A stretch of 53,855 nt of DNA from Bacteroidota bacterium (GTDB taxonomy: Bacteria; Bacteroidota; Bacteroidia; Chitinophagales; Chitinophagaceae): NCBI GenBank assembly GCA_023386235.1, contig JAEWKC010000012.1, positions 1 through 53,855 of the forward strand, read 5' to 3'. Positions 36,428 through 45,679 of this stretch are shown one piece after another. Position numbers and translations under genes: made by a program. The notes under the pieces are model-generated. The model did not search any database. It was not told the DNA's origin and was given only the letters and a program-made list of their open reading frames with translations. The number at the start of each line of letters is the position of its first letter. Position 1 is the stretch's first letter.

Positions 36428-36879
36428 AAAACGATCGGGCAAAACTCCACATTTTTTAGGGTAATGTTTTTTCTCTTAAATAATACATCTTCATCGGTGT
36501 AAGGAAACCGGGAGCAGTCTGAAGGGCGAATCTCGTAAATGGAGCACTTATTATCCAGCCCCAGAAACGCGCAAGGCGTGCGTTTCACTACGTAGTCGCC
36601 TTCTTCATCCAACGTAAGATAGGTGTCTATAAATACACTTTCTCTCATTCTCAAATGCTTGCTGATGCGTTTAATATCGGGCGTTTTAAAACGCGGGGAA
36701 TAATTTTTGCAGCAGGCCGCGCAATTGAGACAATCTATCTTCTCAAAAGCCTCTTCATGCAGGCCTGGCAATACTTTCAGCAGCTTTCGCTTGTCTGATT
36801 TGTCCAACTTACGCAAATATTTCTTCTTATTTTCCCTTGCGGTTTTTTGCCAGTTGCTGTCAGGTAAATCATTATTCAT
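36400..36879 (-). CDS. YkgJ-family cysteine cluster protein
   Basis: This 159-residue protein carries the CxxCxxCC cluster of the CxxCxxCC/YkgJ family (CLNCAACCKNY) plus further cysteines in TPCAFLGLDNKCSIYEIRPS and DCSRFPY, a pattern thought to bind iron or zinc. Its function is not known. The end overlaps the convergent transporter gene by 28 bp. Confidence 0.9.
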   Translation of the reverse strand: MNNDLPDSNWQKTARENKKKYLRKLDKSDKRKLLKVLPGLHEEAFEKIDCLNCAACCKNYSPRFKTPDIKRISKHLRMRESVFIDTYLTLDEEGDYVVKRTPCAFLGLDNKCSIYEIRPSDCSRFPYTDEDVLFKRKNITLKNVEFCPIVFYVLEKLPD

Positions 36880-36922
36880 CTCTGCAAAAATAAAATTCTT
36901 ATTCTTTTAAGCACATAATTTT

Positions 36923-36930
36923 TAATTTTG
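36923..36930 (+). promoter_or_regulatory. Candidate -7 box for the threonine-aldolase-like gene
   Basis: TAATTTTG matches TAnnTTTG, 72 bp before the ATG at 37002, in the gap after the divergent YkgJ-family gene. Confidence 0.35.
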
Positions 36931-37001
36931 GAAGATGAGAAATACAAAGGATGCTATATTCCCGGTTTGTTCATTTACAACAATAAAAATAATTTATACC
37001 C

Positions 37002-38027
37002 ATGTATAGTTTTCGTTACGATTATAGCGAAGGATGTCATCCTGCTATTTTACAGGCGCTACAAAAAACCAACCTGGAACAACAGCCCGGGTATGGCAAC
37101 GACGAATATTCTGTTGAAGCAAAGCGAATTTTAAAAAATTTAACCGGCTATCAAAGCGCCGCCATACATTTTATTTCGGGTGGCACTCAAACCAACCTTA
37201 TTGTAATTCAGGCAGTGCTTCAATCTTTTGAAGCGGTTATATCTGCTGATACAGGACACATTTACGTAAATGAAGCAGGAGCTGTAGAAAGTACCGGGCG
37301 TAAAATTATTGCAGTGAAAAATACCGAGGGCAAGCTCACGCCGCAGGATATTCAGCAGGTAGTTGATGCACACGATCACTATCCCCACGTAGTAAAACCA
37401 AAGCTGGTATACATTTCCAATGCTACCGAAATAGGTACTATTTATACAAAACAGGAACTGACGGCTATCTCTAAATGTTGCAAAAAGAACAACTTGTATT
37501 TATTTATGGATGGGGCAAGGCTGGGCGCCGCGCTTGCCTCTGTGTATAATGATGTTACTTTAAAAGATATTGCCAGGCTCACAGATGTATTTTATTTAGG
37601 AGGCACCAAAAATGGCGCTTTGCTTGGCGAAGCGGTTGTTATCAACAATAAAGAACTGCAAACAGATTTTGAATTTCACTTAAAGCAACGCGGCGCATTA
37701 CTGGCCAAAGGAAGAATATTGGGTATTCAGTTTCTCACTTTGCTGCAAGATGATTTGTTTGTACAGAATGCCCGTTACGCAAATAAATGCGCTGAAAATA
37801 TTGCCGCTGCTGCTAAAAAAGAGGGATATGTTTTTTTAACGCCGCCGCAAACCAATCAGTTGTTTATTATTCTTCCTGATACCCAAATAAAAAAATTGCA
37901 AAAGAAATACGAGTTTTATATTTGGAAGAAAATTGACAATAAACACGCCGCCATACGTATAGTAACATCATGGGCTACTGAAATGCAAATAGTAGAAGCC
38001 TTAATAAATGATTTAAAAAAAGAATGA
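37002..38027 (+). CDS. Threonine aldolase / beta-eliminating lyase family PLP enzyme
   Basis: This 341-residue PLP enzyme of fold I resembles low-specificity L-threonine aldolase, which splits threonine into glycine and acetaldehyde. Motifs are MYSFRYDYSEGCHPAILQAL, HFISGGTQTNLIVIQ, LYLFMDGARLGAAL with the PLP-contacting Asp, and YLGGTKNGALLGE with the Schiff-base Lys near 205. It lies 1 bp before the DUF202 gene, so the two are likely cotranscribed. Confidence 0.9.
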   Translation: MYSFRYDYSEGCHPAILQALQKTNLEQQPGYGNDEYSVEAKRILKNLTGYQSAAIHFISGGTQTNLIVIQAVLQSFEAVISADTGHIYVNEAGAVESTGRKIIAVKNTEGKLTPQDIQQVVDAHDHYPHVVKPKLVYISNATEIGTIYTKQELTAISKCCKKNNLYLFMDGARLGAALASVYNDVTLKDIARLTDVFYLGGTKNGALLGEAVVINNKELQTDFEFHLKQRGALLAKGRILGIQFLTLLQDDLFVQNARYANKCAENIAAAAKKEGYVFLTPPQTNQLFIILPDTQIKKLQKKYEFYIWKKIDNKHAAIRIVTSWATEMQIVEALINDLKKE

Positions 38028-38028
38028 C

Positions 38029-38424
38029 ATGAATAATCATACAGATAAAGAAGAGCAAAAAATAGTTCCGAATGACCACCTGGCCAATGAGCGCACGCTA
38101 CTGGCCTGGATAAGAACCGGCATTGCTATTATGGCGTTCGGTTTTGTAGTAGTAAAATTTTCTTTCTTCCTGCAACAATTTTCTTACCTGTTAGGCAAAG
38201 AAGTAAAGATCTATAAAGGACATTCAGACGTAATAGGTATCCTGATTGTTGTAGCAGGCGTATTGTGTTTCTTATTTTCTTTTATTCAATACAAGCTCAC
38301 CGAAAAAAAGTTATTGAACAAAACTTACAGGCCTTCTTCCAAAATACTGTTAACATTGGTTTTAACTTTAAGCATTATAGGCACTCTGCTAATTTTTTAC
38401 TTAATACAGAATGTGCGGCAGTAA
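38029..38424 (+). CDS. DUF202 (YidH-type) membrane protein
   Basis: This 131-residue inner-membrane protein starts with NDHLANERTLLAWIRTGIAI, the DUF202 signature. Three membrane helices lie at about 25-50, 72-92 and 103-125. The family function is unknown. It follows the threonine-aldolase-like gene directly. Confidence 0.9.
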   Translation: MNNHTDKEEQKIVPNDHLANERTLLAWIRTGIAIMAFGFVVVKFSFFLQQFSYLLGKEVKIYKGHSDVIGILIVVAGVLCFLFSFIQYKLTEKKLLNKTYRPSSKILLTLVLTLSIIGTLLIFYLIQNVRQ

Positions 38425-38439
38425 TTATAATTTATCAAT

Positions 38440-38447
38440 TAAATTTG
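38440..38447 (+). promoter_or_regulatory. Candidate -7 box immediately before purM
   Basis: TAAATTTG matches TAnnTTTG and ends only 4 bp before the purM ATG. If used, the transcript would be almost leaderless. Confidence 0.4.
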
Positions 38448-38451
38448 CAGT

Positions 38452-39624
38452 ATGAGTTTATATAACAAGCGTGGCGTATCTGCCCAAAAAGAAGAAGTGC
38501 ATCAGGCTATTGAAAAGTTAGACCAGGGATTATTTCCACATGCGTTCTGTAAAATGTATCCCGACTTTATAAGCGGCGATGATAATTACATCAACATTAT
38601 GCACGCCGACGGAGCCGGCACCAAAAGCATTTTAGCCTATTTGTACAGCAAAGAAACCGGCGATACGAGCGTTTGGAAAGGCATTGCGCAAGATGCGGTA
38701 GCCATGAATCTGGATGATTTGCTTTGTGTAGGCATTTACGATAATATTTTATTTTCTTCTACCATAGACAGGAATAAATCCTTGATAGGCGGCGATATTC
38801 TAAAAGAAATAATTAACGGTACGCAGGATTTTTTTGACGAGCTAAAACAATATGGAGTCAACATTCACTATCTGGGTGGCGAAACCGCCGATGTGGGCGA
38901 TGTAGTGCGTACCATCGCCGTGAATGGCACTATGACTGCGCGCCAGGAAAAAAGCAAAATCATTTCCAACGAAAAAATTGCTGAAGGAAATGTTATTGTA
39001 GGCTTTGGCAGCTCAGGAAAAGCAGTATACGAAAAAGAATACAACAGCGGATTAGGAAGCAACGGACTTACCAGCGCCAGGCACGATGTATTGAAAAAAA
39101 CATATGCGGAAAAATATCCGGAGACTTTTGAATCTACTTTACCCGAAGATGTTGTATACATTGGTCACCAATCCCTTACCGACGGGCTAGAGATTGAAAA
39201 CTTTGGCAAAATCAATGTAGGAAAGTTATTACTCTCTCCTACCCGCACTTATGCACCTTTGATGAAACGCTTACTGCAAGAGCATTTCAGCGATATTTAC
39301 GGAGTAATTCATTGCAGTGGTGGCGGCCAAACCAAATGCATGAAATACCTGCCCAAAGCTTTACGTGTTGTAAAAGATAATTTATTTGAGGCACCACCGA
39401 TTTTTAAACTTATACAAAAAAACTCAGGTGCCGACTACAGAGAAATGTATCAGGTATTCAATATGGGGCATAGACTGGAAATTTTCACCAATGAAAACGC
39501 AGCCCAATATATGATTGCCATAGCCGAAGAGTTAGACATTGAAGCAAAGATAATCGGCTATACAGAAGCATCCGACAAGAAAGAATTGGTTTTAAAACTA
39601 AAGGATGATGAGTTGGTGTATTAA
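38452..39624 (+). CDS. purM: Phosphoribosylformylglycinamidine cyclo-ligase (AIR synthase) PurM
   Basis: This 390-residue enzyme closes the imidazole ring in purine synthesis (FGAM to AIR, using ATP). Family marks are MHADGAGTKSILAYLYSKET, WKGIAQDAVAMNLDDLLCVG, VHYLGGETADVGDVVRTIAV-like segments (IHYLGGETADVGD), GFGSSGKAVYEKEYNSGLGS and VIHCSGGGQTKCMKYLP. It is somewhat longer than E. coli PurM (345), as is usual for the Bacteroidota form. A strong terminator follows. Confidence 0.9.
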   Translation: MSLYNKRGVSAQKEEVHQAIEKLDQGLFPHAFCKMYPDFISGDDNYINIMHADGAGTKSILAYLYSKETGDTSVWKGIAQDAVAMNLDDLLCVGIYDNILFSSTIDRNKSLIGGDILKEIINGTQDFFDELKQYGVNIHYLGGETADVGDVVRTIAVNGTMTARQEKSKIISNEKIAEGNVIVGFGSSGKAVYEKEYNSGLGSNGLTSARHDVLKKTYAEKYPETFESTLPEDVVYIGHQSLTDGLEIENFGKINVGKLLLSPTRTYAPLMKRLLQEHFSDIYGVIHCSGGGQTKCMKYLPKALRVVKDNLFEAPPIFKLIQKNSGADYREMYQVFNMGHRLEIFTNENAAQYMIAIAEELDIEAKIIGYTEASDKKELVLKLKDDELVY

Positions 39625-39652
39625 TGTTCATTCTTTTTTATGATAAGCTATG

Positions 39653-39690
39653 AAAAAGCTGTCGGCAAAAAGTTTGCCGACAGCTTTTTT
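39653..39690 (+). terminator. Strong bidirectional terminator after purM
   Basis: AAAAAGCTGTCGGCAAA pairs with TTTGCCGACAGCTTTTT around a 3-nt loop: a near-perfect stem of about 17 bp with T/A tails on both strands. It lies between the ends of purM and the convergent DUF937 gene and can serve both. Confidence 0.92.
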
Positions 39691-39707
39691 CTTTTCGGTA
39701 CGAAGTT

Positions 39708-40295
39708 TTATTTTTTACCAAACATACCGATAATATCATCCAGGTAGCTGCCATCTTTGTCTTTATCTAAAAAACCGCCTACCATATCCATCAGTCCGCC
39801 GCCACCGGAATTTCTGTTTGCTCCCGCGCCGGTAAGCTGACCTAAAATATCTGTAATGCCACCGCCCGAGCCAGGTGCCTGCTGTTGTCTTTGACGACCC
39901 AGATATGCCATCACCACAGGTGCCAGCATCGCGATTAAGGGGCCTATCTTCTCCATGCTAATGCCAGACTTTTGAGAAATACCGGCTTCTACCGTTTGTT
40001 GCTGACCTCCAAAAATATGGCCTAAAATACCGTTCCCATCCGCTACAATCTCTTCTGTGTCAGAGTCTAATGCTCCCAGGTTATCTAACAATCCTCCGGT
40101 GTGCCTGTTAAGCGCGTTGTCTATGCTTGCCGCGCCGGCCTGCGTTTGCGCGTTTCTGCCTAAGCCGCCTAAAATTACAGGAATAGCGGCGCTGATAGCC
40201 GTGCTGGCCTGGCTTTCATTAACGCCTAATTTTTTGGTCACGCTGTTGAGAATCGATGCGCCAACTGGGCTGTTTAATAAATCGGAAATGTTCAT
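39708..40295 (-). CDS. DUF937 domain protein
   Basis: This 195-residue protein contains the DUF937 pattern (ILNSVTKKLGVNESQASTAI, IPVILGGLGRNAQTQAGAAS, LDNLGALDSDTEE) and a Gly-rich, low-complexity C-terminal half (QQQAPGSGGGITDILGQL). No signal peptide is visible. The family is common in Bacteroidota and has no established function. Confidence 0.88.
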   Translation of the reverse strand: MNISDLLNSPVGASILNSVTKKLGVNESQASTAISAAIPVILGGLGRNAQTQAGAASIDNALNRHTGGLLDNLGALDSDTEEIVADGNGILGHIFGGQQQTVEAGISQKSGISMEKIGPLIAMLAPVVMAYLGRQRQQQAPGSGGGITDILGQLTGAGANRNSGGGGLMDMVGGFLDKDKDGSYLDDIIGMFGKK

Positions 40296-40333
40296 GTTTT
40301 TTAATTTAGAAGTGTTAATTGTTTGGCTTACTA

Positions 40334-41857
40334 TTAATCGTTGAGATTGTTTAACGCGTCATAATCTTTGTATTGCACAATCAGTTTTTTCAATTGTTTT
40401 TTCATACGATTCTTTACACGTTCATATTTTTTATCGTTTATTAGATTTTGCACTTCTCCGGGATCCGTTTTTAAATCGTACAATTCCCAGCTTTTTTCCG
40501 GCTTGTAAAACCTAATCAGTTTATACCTTTTATCTCTTATGCCATAATGTGGAAATACATTGTGTTCGTTAGGATATTCAAAATAGTGATAATAAAGCTG
40601 GTCTCTGAATTTAATTTCTCTTTTACTCTTACTTTTAAGTATAGGCAGCATGGATTTGCCCTGCATGTCTTCCGGCACTTTTACTCCCGCGTATTGCAAC
40701 AATGTGGGTGCAAAATCAAGATTCATCACCAATTCGTTTTTTCTTGTATTAGGCTTTATCCATTGAGGATAACGCACAATTAGTGGTGTTTTAAAAGACT
40801 CTTCATACATAAATCTTTTATCGAACCAGCCATGCTCACCCAAATAAAATCCCTGATCGGAAGTATATATGACTAATGTATTTTCACGCAAACCATTGGC
40901 ATCAATATAGTCTATTATTTTACCAATATTTCTATCCAGCGAAACCGCGGTTTGCAGGTAATCTTTCATATAGCGCTGAAATTTCCATTCTATCAAAGCA
41001 TTGCCTGTAAGATTTTTTTGCTTCAACTCTTTTTCTATGGCAAGGTAGTGCGCATCATATCTGGCTCTTTGCTGAGGATTAAGTCTGTTAGCTCCCGAAT
41101 GAGCAAAATTCTTTCCTTCGGTCATTTTTAAATCGTAACCCATCTGCATTGATTCAGCAATATTCATATTTTGTAATCTTGCCGGAGTTCTGTCTGTATA
41201 TGCATCATAAAAGTTGTCGGGCAAAGGAAAAATCACATCATTAAATAAATCGAAATCGGTAGTATCCGGTGTCCAGTTACGGTGTGCAGCCTTCTCTCCT
41301 ACTACTAAGCAAAAGGGTTTTGACTTATCTCTTTTTTCTAAATAATCAATTGTGAGGTCGGTAATGACATTGGTAACATATCCTTCATACTTTTCTCTTT
41401 TTTCCTGCATGTTGATAAACTCAGGATTGTAATATTCACCTTGTCCGGGTAAAATTTTAAAATAGCTAAACCCTTGTGGCATTGTTACCAAATGCCATTT
41501 ACCAATCCATGCGGTTTGATAGCCGGCATTGGTAAGGTCTCTCATAAAATGTGGTTGCGAGCCTTCAAACGTAGAAAAATTATCTCTGAAGCCATTGATA
41601 TGGCTATACTTTCCGGTAAGAAAAACAGCACGACTTGGACCACAAATAGAATTGGTAACAAAAGCATTTTCAAAAACAGCACCTTCATTTGCCAATTTAT
41701 CTAATTGTGGAGAAGCATTAAATGTAGCACCATAAGCTCCAATGGACTGGTATGCATGATCATCAGAAATAATGAACAAGATATTCTTTTGGTCCTGTTG
41801 TGCTTTTACAGCTACCGAACCAATAATCAATATTAATAATAAATAAATCCGTTTCAT
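40334..41857 (-). CDS. Exported sulfatase, Cys-type (S1 family)
   Basis: This 507-residue enzyme starts with a signal peptide (IYLLLILIIGSVAVKAQ). The sulfatase core shows ILFIISDDHAYQSIGAYG with metal-binding Asp pairs and CGPSRAVFLTG, the CxPxR motif whose Cys becomes formylglycine, so it needs a maturase (anSME) not present in this window. VIYTSDQGFYLGEHGWFDKR provides further metal ligands. It resembles N-acetylglucosamine-6-sulfatase/heparan-type exo-sulfatases, but the substrate is unproven. Its ATG overlaps the holA stop by one base (TAATG), so translation may be coupled even though the functions are unrelated. Confidence 0.9.
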   Translation of the reverse strand: MKRIYLLLILIIGSVAVKAQQDQKNILFIISDDHAYQSIGAYGATFNASPQLDKLANEGAVFENAFVTNSICGPSRAVFLTGKYSHINGFRDNFSTFEGSQPHFMRDLTNAGYQTAWIGKWHLVTMPQGFSYFKILPGQGEYYNPEFINMQEKREKYEGYVTNVITDLTIDYLEKRDKSKPFCLVVGEKAAHRNWTPDTTDFDLFNDVIFPLPDNFYDAYTDRTPARLQNMNIAESMQMGYDLKMTEGKNFAHSGANRLNPQQRARYDAHYLAIEKELKQKNLTGNALIEWKFQRYMKDYLQTAVSLDRNIGKIIDYIDANGLRENTLVIYTSDQGFYLGEHGWFDKRFMYEESFKTPLIVRYPQWIKPNTRKNELVMNLDFAPTLLQYAGVKVPEDMQGKSMLPILKSKSKREIKFRDQLYYHYFEYPNEHNVFPHYGIRDKRYKLIRFYKPEKSWELYDLKTDPGEVQNLINDKKYERVKNRMKKQLKKLIVQYKDYDALNNLND

Positions 41858-42855
41858 TAATTCATAATTTTTACAGTCAGCTCTTTTAGCAGTTCCGCAT
41901 CAGATGTGCCGGTATCGTTTATGCCAATACTCTTTAAATTATAGTTATGTAAATGTAACAAAATATATTCAACTTTTTGATAAGAATAATTGCGCATGGC
42001 CGTCAGATAGTCTTTTGCAAAAAAATAATGAACTCCTATGCCTGATGCAATGGCCTTTTCATCAGTGGTTTGCAGCGAATAACCAACCGCCACTTTGCTA
42101 AAAAAGCTATATAAGTTAGGCAGTATCATTTGTATAGAAGCCGCTTTAGGATTAGCGTTAAAGTATTGTATAATGCGTATAGCTTTAGGGAAATCTTTAT
42201 AAGCAACTGCTTTCTGAAACTCAAAACCATTAAAATCTTTACTGATACCTACATACGTTTCTATATCTTCTCCTGTAATGTTTTTTCGCTCTTTTAAATT
42301 GACAACCAGTTTTTGAATTTCGTTTTCAATTCTTGACAGATCATTGCCTATATGGTCTATCAACAACATTAAGGCTTTTTGCTCTATGGTAAGTCCCATA
42401 GAAGCGATCATTTCAGAGGTCCATGCCGGCAGCTCATTATCGTACAACTTTTTTGTTGTGAGCAGTTCGCCATTGTTTTTTACCGCTTTAGAAAATTTTG
42501 TACGGGCATCTAATTTTTTATCTTTATAAGCGATGATTAAAATTGTGCTGGGCTGCGGGGTCAGCAGGTATCCTTCCAGCTGTTCAATCTGCTTCAGGCT
42601 TTGTGCTTCTTTTACAATCACCACCTGCTTTTGGCCAAACATGGGGTACTTCCTGCAAGTACTTATCAGCTCCTGCACGTTCGTATCTTTTCCATAGAGA
42701 ATATACCGGTTAAATTCAGCTTCCGATTCGTTTAAAATTTTATTTTCGGCATATTGTACTACCTTGTCTATAAAATATACCTCTTCTCCTTCCAGCCAAT
42801 ACACAGGCTTAAAACTACCTTTTTTCCAATCAGTAATAATTTTTTCCGCAGACAT
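41857..42855 (-). CDS. holA: DNA polymerase III subunit delta (HolA)
   Basis: This 332-residue subunit of the clamp loader opens the beta clamp and loads it on DNA. Marks are KGSFKPVYWLEGEEVYFIDK at the N-terminus, GQKQVVIVKEAQSLKQIEQL, LLIDHIGNDLSRIENEIQKL and the C-terminal collar-like helices. The length is typical. It shares one base with the start of the sulfatase gene. Confidence 0.92.
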   Translation of the reverse strand: MSAEKIITDWKKGSFKPVYWLEGEEVYFIDKVVQYAENKILNESEAEFNRYILYGKDTNVQELISTCRKYPMFGQKQVVIVKEAQSLKQIEQLEGYLLTPQPSTILIIAYKDKKLDARTKFSKAVKNNGELLTTKKLYDNELPAWTSEMIASMGLTIEQKALMLLIDHIGNDLSRIENEIQKLVVNLKERKNITGEDIETYVGISKDFNGFEFQKAVAYKDFPKAIRIIQYFNANPKAASIQMILPNLYSFFSKVAVGYSLQTTDEKAIASGIGVHYFFAKDYLTAMRNYSYQKVEYILLHLHNYNLKSIGINDTGTSDAELLKELTVKIMN

Positions 42856-42969
42856 GTAGCAAATGTAAGCAGTTCTGCGTAAAATTATAAGAAGAGTTTT
42901 AGCAGAAACGTTTTATATATTTTTTGTTAAATATTTTTGTATAATGTATCTTTTAAATTTTGTGCTATC

Positions 42970-42977
42970 TAAATTTG
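42970..42977 (+). promoter_or_regulatory. Candidate -7 box for the DUF4294 gene
   Basis: TAAATTTG matches TAnnTTTG, 19 bp before the ATG at 42997, in a strongly AT-rich gap. Confidence 0.4.
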
Positions 42978-42996
42978 TATATATTTACATTTCACT

Positions 42997-43647
42997 ATGC
43001 GGCTAAACCGGTCCATACAACTTTCGATACTCTCTGCGTGCCTTTTATTCAGTGTAAAAGATAGCAATGCGCAACGCGTGGGTCATGGCATTCACGACAC
43101 TATTGTTGTGTATGCAGAGATATTGCCTAACGGCGATACCATACCATTGAGCTATCTTCCTGACTTTTATGCGTATGCTCAGCTAAAAGGTTACTGGAAA
43201 GAATATTACAAAGAATGGAAACGCCTGCGAAATGCCGTGTATGTAACCTATCCTTACGCCGTACAGGCTGCAAGAGTCATTAATCAAATCAACAAAGAAA
43301 TGGCCGTAGCCGACAATAAAAAAGACCGTAAGCAAATAATAAAATCTAAAGAAAAAGAATTGCGCGATGCTTTTTCCGACAAGCTCAAAAACCTGTCGGT
43401 TTACCAGGGACGCGTTTTAATGAAACTTATTAACCGCGAAACCGGTAATAACTGCTACGATATTATCCAGGAATACAAAGGTGGTATACCCGCATCGGTA
43501 TATCAGGGAGTAGCCTTCATATTTGGCTCCAGTCTGAAGCAACCTTATAACCCCATGCTGAGCAAAACCGATAAGTTCATTGAAATCATCACCCGCGATT
43601 TGGAAATGAAATACGGCTATTACAACTATACCACTAATTACAGGTAA
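42997..43647 (+). CDS. DUF4294 domain protein
   Basis: This 216-residue exported protein starts with a signal peptide (LSILSACLLFSVKDSNAQ). The DUF4294 core is recognised from VYAEILPNGDTIPLSYLPDF, RNAVYVTYPYAVQAARVINQ and GRVLMKLINRETGNNCYDII. The family is nearly restricted to Bacteroidota and its function is unknown; it is lysine-rich and charged in the middle (KDRKQIIKSKEKELRDAF). Confidence 0.9.
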   Translation: MRLNRSIQLSILSACLLFSVKDSNAQRVGHGIHDTIVVYAEILPNGDTIPLSYLPDFYAYAQLKGYWKEYYKEWKRLRNAVYVTYPYAVQAARVINQINKEMAVADNKKDRKQIIKSKEKELRDAFSDKLKNLSVYQGRVLMKLINRETGNNCYDIIQEYKGGIPASVYQGVAFIFGSSLKQPYNPMLSKTDKFIEIITRDLEMKYGYYNYTTNYR

Positions 43648-43673
43648 GCTGCTTTTCTACCTGAGAAATAAAT

Positions 43674-43681
43674 TATCTTTG
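43674..43681 (+). promoter_or_regulatory. Candidate -7 box for bshB1
   Basis: TATCTTTG is an exact TAnnTTTG match, 15 bp before the ATG at 43697, implying a short leader. Confidence 0.5.
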
Positions 43682-43696
43682 CCGCAAAAATTTTAA

Positions 43697-44416
43697 ATGA
43701 AATTAGATATATTGGCCATAGGCGTACACCCCGACGATATAGAATTGTGCGCATCCGGAACTATACTAGCCTGCATTGACCAAGGCAAAAAAGCAGGCAT
43801 TGTAGACCTTACGCAGGGAGAATTAGGAACCAGAGGTACCGCTGAAACACGTAAAGCAGAAGCGGCCAACGCTGCAAAAGTTATGGGGCTACACATACGT
43901 GAAACACTTGATTTGCAGGATGGTTTATTTCAAATTAATGAAGAGACACTTAAAAAAGTAATGGTTATCATCAGAAAATACCAACCCGAAATTGTATTGT
44001 GCAACGCCGTGGAAGATCGTCATCCCGACCATGGCAGAGCAGCCGAATTGGTATCGCAGGCATGTTTTCTTTCGGGATTAATAAAAATAGAAACGGAAAT
44101 AGACGGCGCTAAACAGCAGGCATGGCGCCCTTCGCAGGTATTTCATTATATACAAGACAGGTACATAGAGCCTGATTTTGTATTTGACGTAACAAAGTAC
44201 CACGACAAAAAAATAGAAGCCATTCTTTGCTACAAAACACAGTTTAACACCGTGCACGACGATGAACCGCAAACCTATATCTCTACACCCGAATTTTTAG
44301 ATACAATTGTAAGTCGTTCTATTATGATGGGTAAGAAAATTGGAGCCAGATATGGTGAAGGATTTACCACAGAAAAGAAAATAGGCATCAATGATTTTGA
44401 TAACATTATCAAATAA
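43697..44416 (+). CDS. bshB1: Bacillithiol biosynthesis deacetylase BshB1
   Basis: This 239-residue zinc enzyme of the PIG-L family removes acetyl from GlcNAc-malate in the synthesis of the thiol bacillithiol. Zinc and catalytic motifs are GVHPDDIELCASGT at the N-terminus and VEDRHPDHGRAAELV near 115; TQGELGTRGTAETRKAEAAN is also typical of BshB1. The length matches the family. The other bsh genes are not in this window. Confidence 0.92.
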   Translation: MKLDILAIGVHPDDIELCASGTILACIDQGKKAGIVDLTQGELGTRGTAETRKAEAANAAKVMGLHIRETLDLQDGLFQINEETLKKVMVIIRKYQPEIVLCNAVEDRHPDHGRAAELVSQACFLSGLIKIETEIDGAKQQAWRPSQVFHYIQDRYIEPDFVFDVTKYHDKKIEAILCYKTQFNTVHDDEPQTYISTPEFLDTIVSRSIMMGKKIGARYGEGFTTEKKIGINDFDNIIK

Positions 44417-44479
44417 TTTAGATATTACTGCTATAAAATAACTACCTTTACGTCCTTTATAACCTGCATTTACCACTAG

Positions 44480-45556
44480 ATGAATACACCAAAATTTGCG
44501 CATGTTAATCCTTCCTTTCATGTGGAACTTAAAAACAGAATCAACGAGTATTTTAAGAAAAAAAATATAACGACTTTCGGAGGGTATAAAATTTACTCTA
44601 AAGCACTCATACTTGCTGTGTTACTTGTTTATTGTTATGTACAAGTAGTTTTCTTTACGCCTGAGAGTACGGCGCTTAGTTTATTGCTTTGTTTTGCTAT
44701 AGGCATATTTACGGCCGGTATAGGCTTTAATGTGATGCACGACGGCGCGCACGGCAGCTTTAGCAAAAATAACAAGATAAATACCATTGCTTCTAACTTT
44801 GCCGAATTTGTAGGTGTAAGCCAGTTTATGTGGAAGATGAAGCACAATGTGCTGCATCATGCCTATACAAATATTGACGGGCTAGACGATGATATTGATG
44901 CAAAACCTTTTCTACGATTAGCCTCTACACAAAAACACTATAAAGCACATAAATTTCAACACATATATTTTTTGATTTTCTATGCTATTCTACACAGCTA
45001 CTGGACATTCTTTAGCGATTTCAGAAAGTACTTTACTAAGAAAATAGGCGACGTACCTTTAAAAAAAATGAAGCCGAAAGATCATCTTTATTTTTGGGGG
45101 TTCAAACTTATTTATTTTTCTATTTTTATTATTTTACCCATTGTATTTGTAGGAGTAAAACAATGGCTGATCGGCTTTTGTGTATTCACTTTTACTACGG
45201 GCATTATCATCAGCATTGTATTTCAGCTGGCGCATACAGTAGAACATACAGATTTTCCGCAACCCAATGACAATGGAAAAATGGACGACGAATGGGCTGT
45301 TCATCAACTTAAAACAACAGCGAATTTTGCTACAAAAAATAAATTCCTTTCTTGGTATATGGGTGGACTAAATTTTCAGGTAGAGCATCATTTATTTCCT
45401 AAAATATCACACGTACACTACCCTGCTATTAACAAGATTGTAAAACAGGCTTGCAAGGAGTACAATGTAAAATACAACGAATACAAAAGATTCCATCATG
45501 CAGTATTCTCTCATCTTCATTTTTTAAAGAAAATGGGTGCAGGAAATGTAGCTTAA
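44480..45556 (+). CDS. Membrane fatty acid desaturase (acyl-lipid/Delta-6-like)
   Basis: This 358-residue inner-membrane di-iron enzyme introduces a double bond into acyl chains. All three histidine boxes are present: MHDGAHGSF near 90, HNVLHHAYTN near 125, and QVEHHLFPKISHVHYP near 310. The QVEHH form of the third box is typical of front-end (Delta-5/Delta-6-like) desaturases, here without a cytochrome b5 domain. Four or more membrane helices are visible. Regiospecificity cannot be read from sequence. Confidence 0.9.
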   Translation: MNTPKFAHVNPSFHVELKNRINEYFKKKNITTFGGYKIYSKALILAVLLVYCYVQVVFFTPESTALSLLLCFAIGIFTAGIGFNVMHDGAHGSFSKNNKINTIASNFAEFVGVSQFMWKMKHNVLHHAYTNIDGLDDDIDAKPFLRLASTQKHYKAHKFQHIYFLIFYAILHSYWTFFSDFRKYFTKKIGDVPLKKMKPKDHLYFWGFKLIYFSIFIILPIVFVGVKQWLIGFCVFTFTTGIIISIVFQLAHTVEHTDFPQPNDNGKMDDEWAVHQLKTTANFATKNKFLSWYMGGLNFQVEHHLFPKISHVHYPAINKIVKQACKEYNVKYNEYKRFHHAVFSHLHFLKKMGAGNVA

Positions 45557-45627
45557 TGAGGTTGTAAAAGAAGTTGTAAAAAAACTAACGAATTCCGATT
45601 TTTTTATTTATTCTAACCTTTTATGAT

Positions 45628-45635
45628 TAACTTTG
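45628..45635 (+). promoter_or_regulatory. Candidate -7 box for pgk
   Basis: TAACTTTG is an exact TAnnTTTG match, 45 bp before the pgk ATG at 45680. A transcript starting there would have a leader of roughly 40 nt. Confidence 0.55.
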
Positions 45636-45679
45636 TAGAGATACAAATTAATTCAATCATAAATAATAAAACAAAAATC

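Noticed and set aside
36928..37134. 68-residue plus-strand frame before the threonine-aldolase-like gene
   Set aside because: It overlaps the start of that gene in another frame and begins with a TTG inside a promoter-like box; no conserved pattern.
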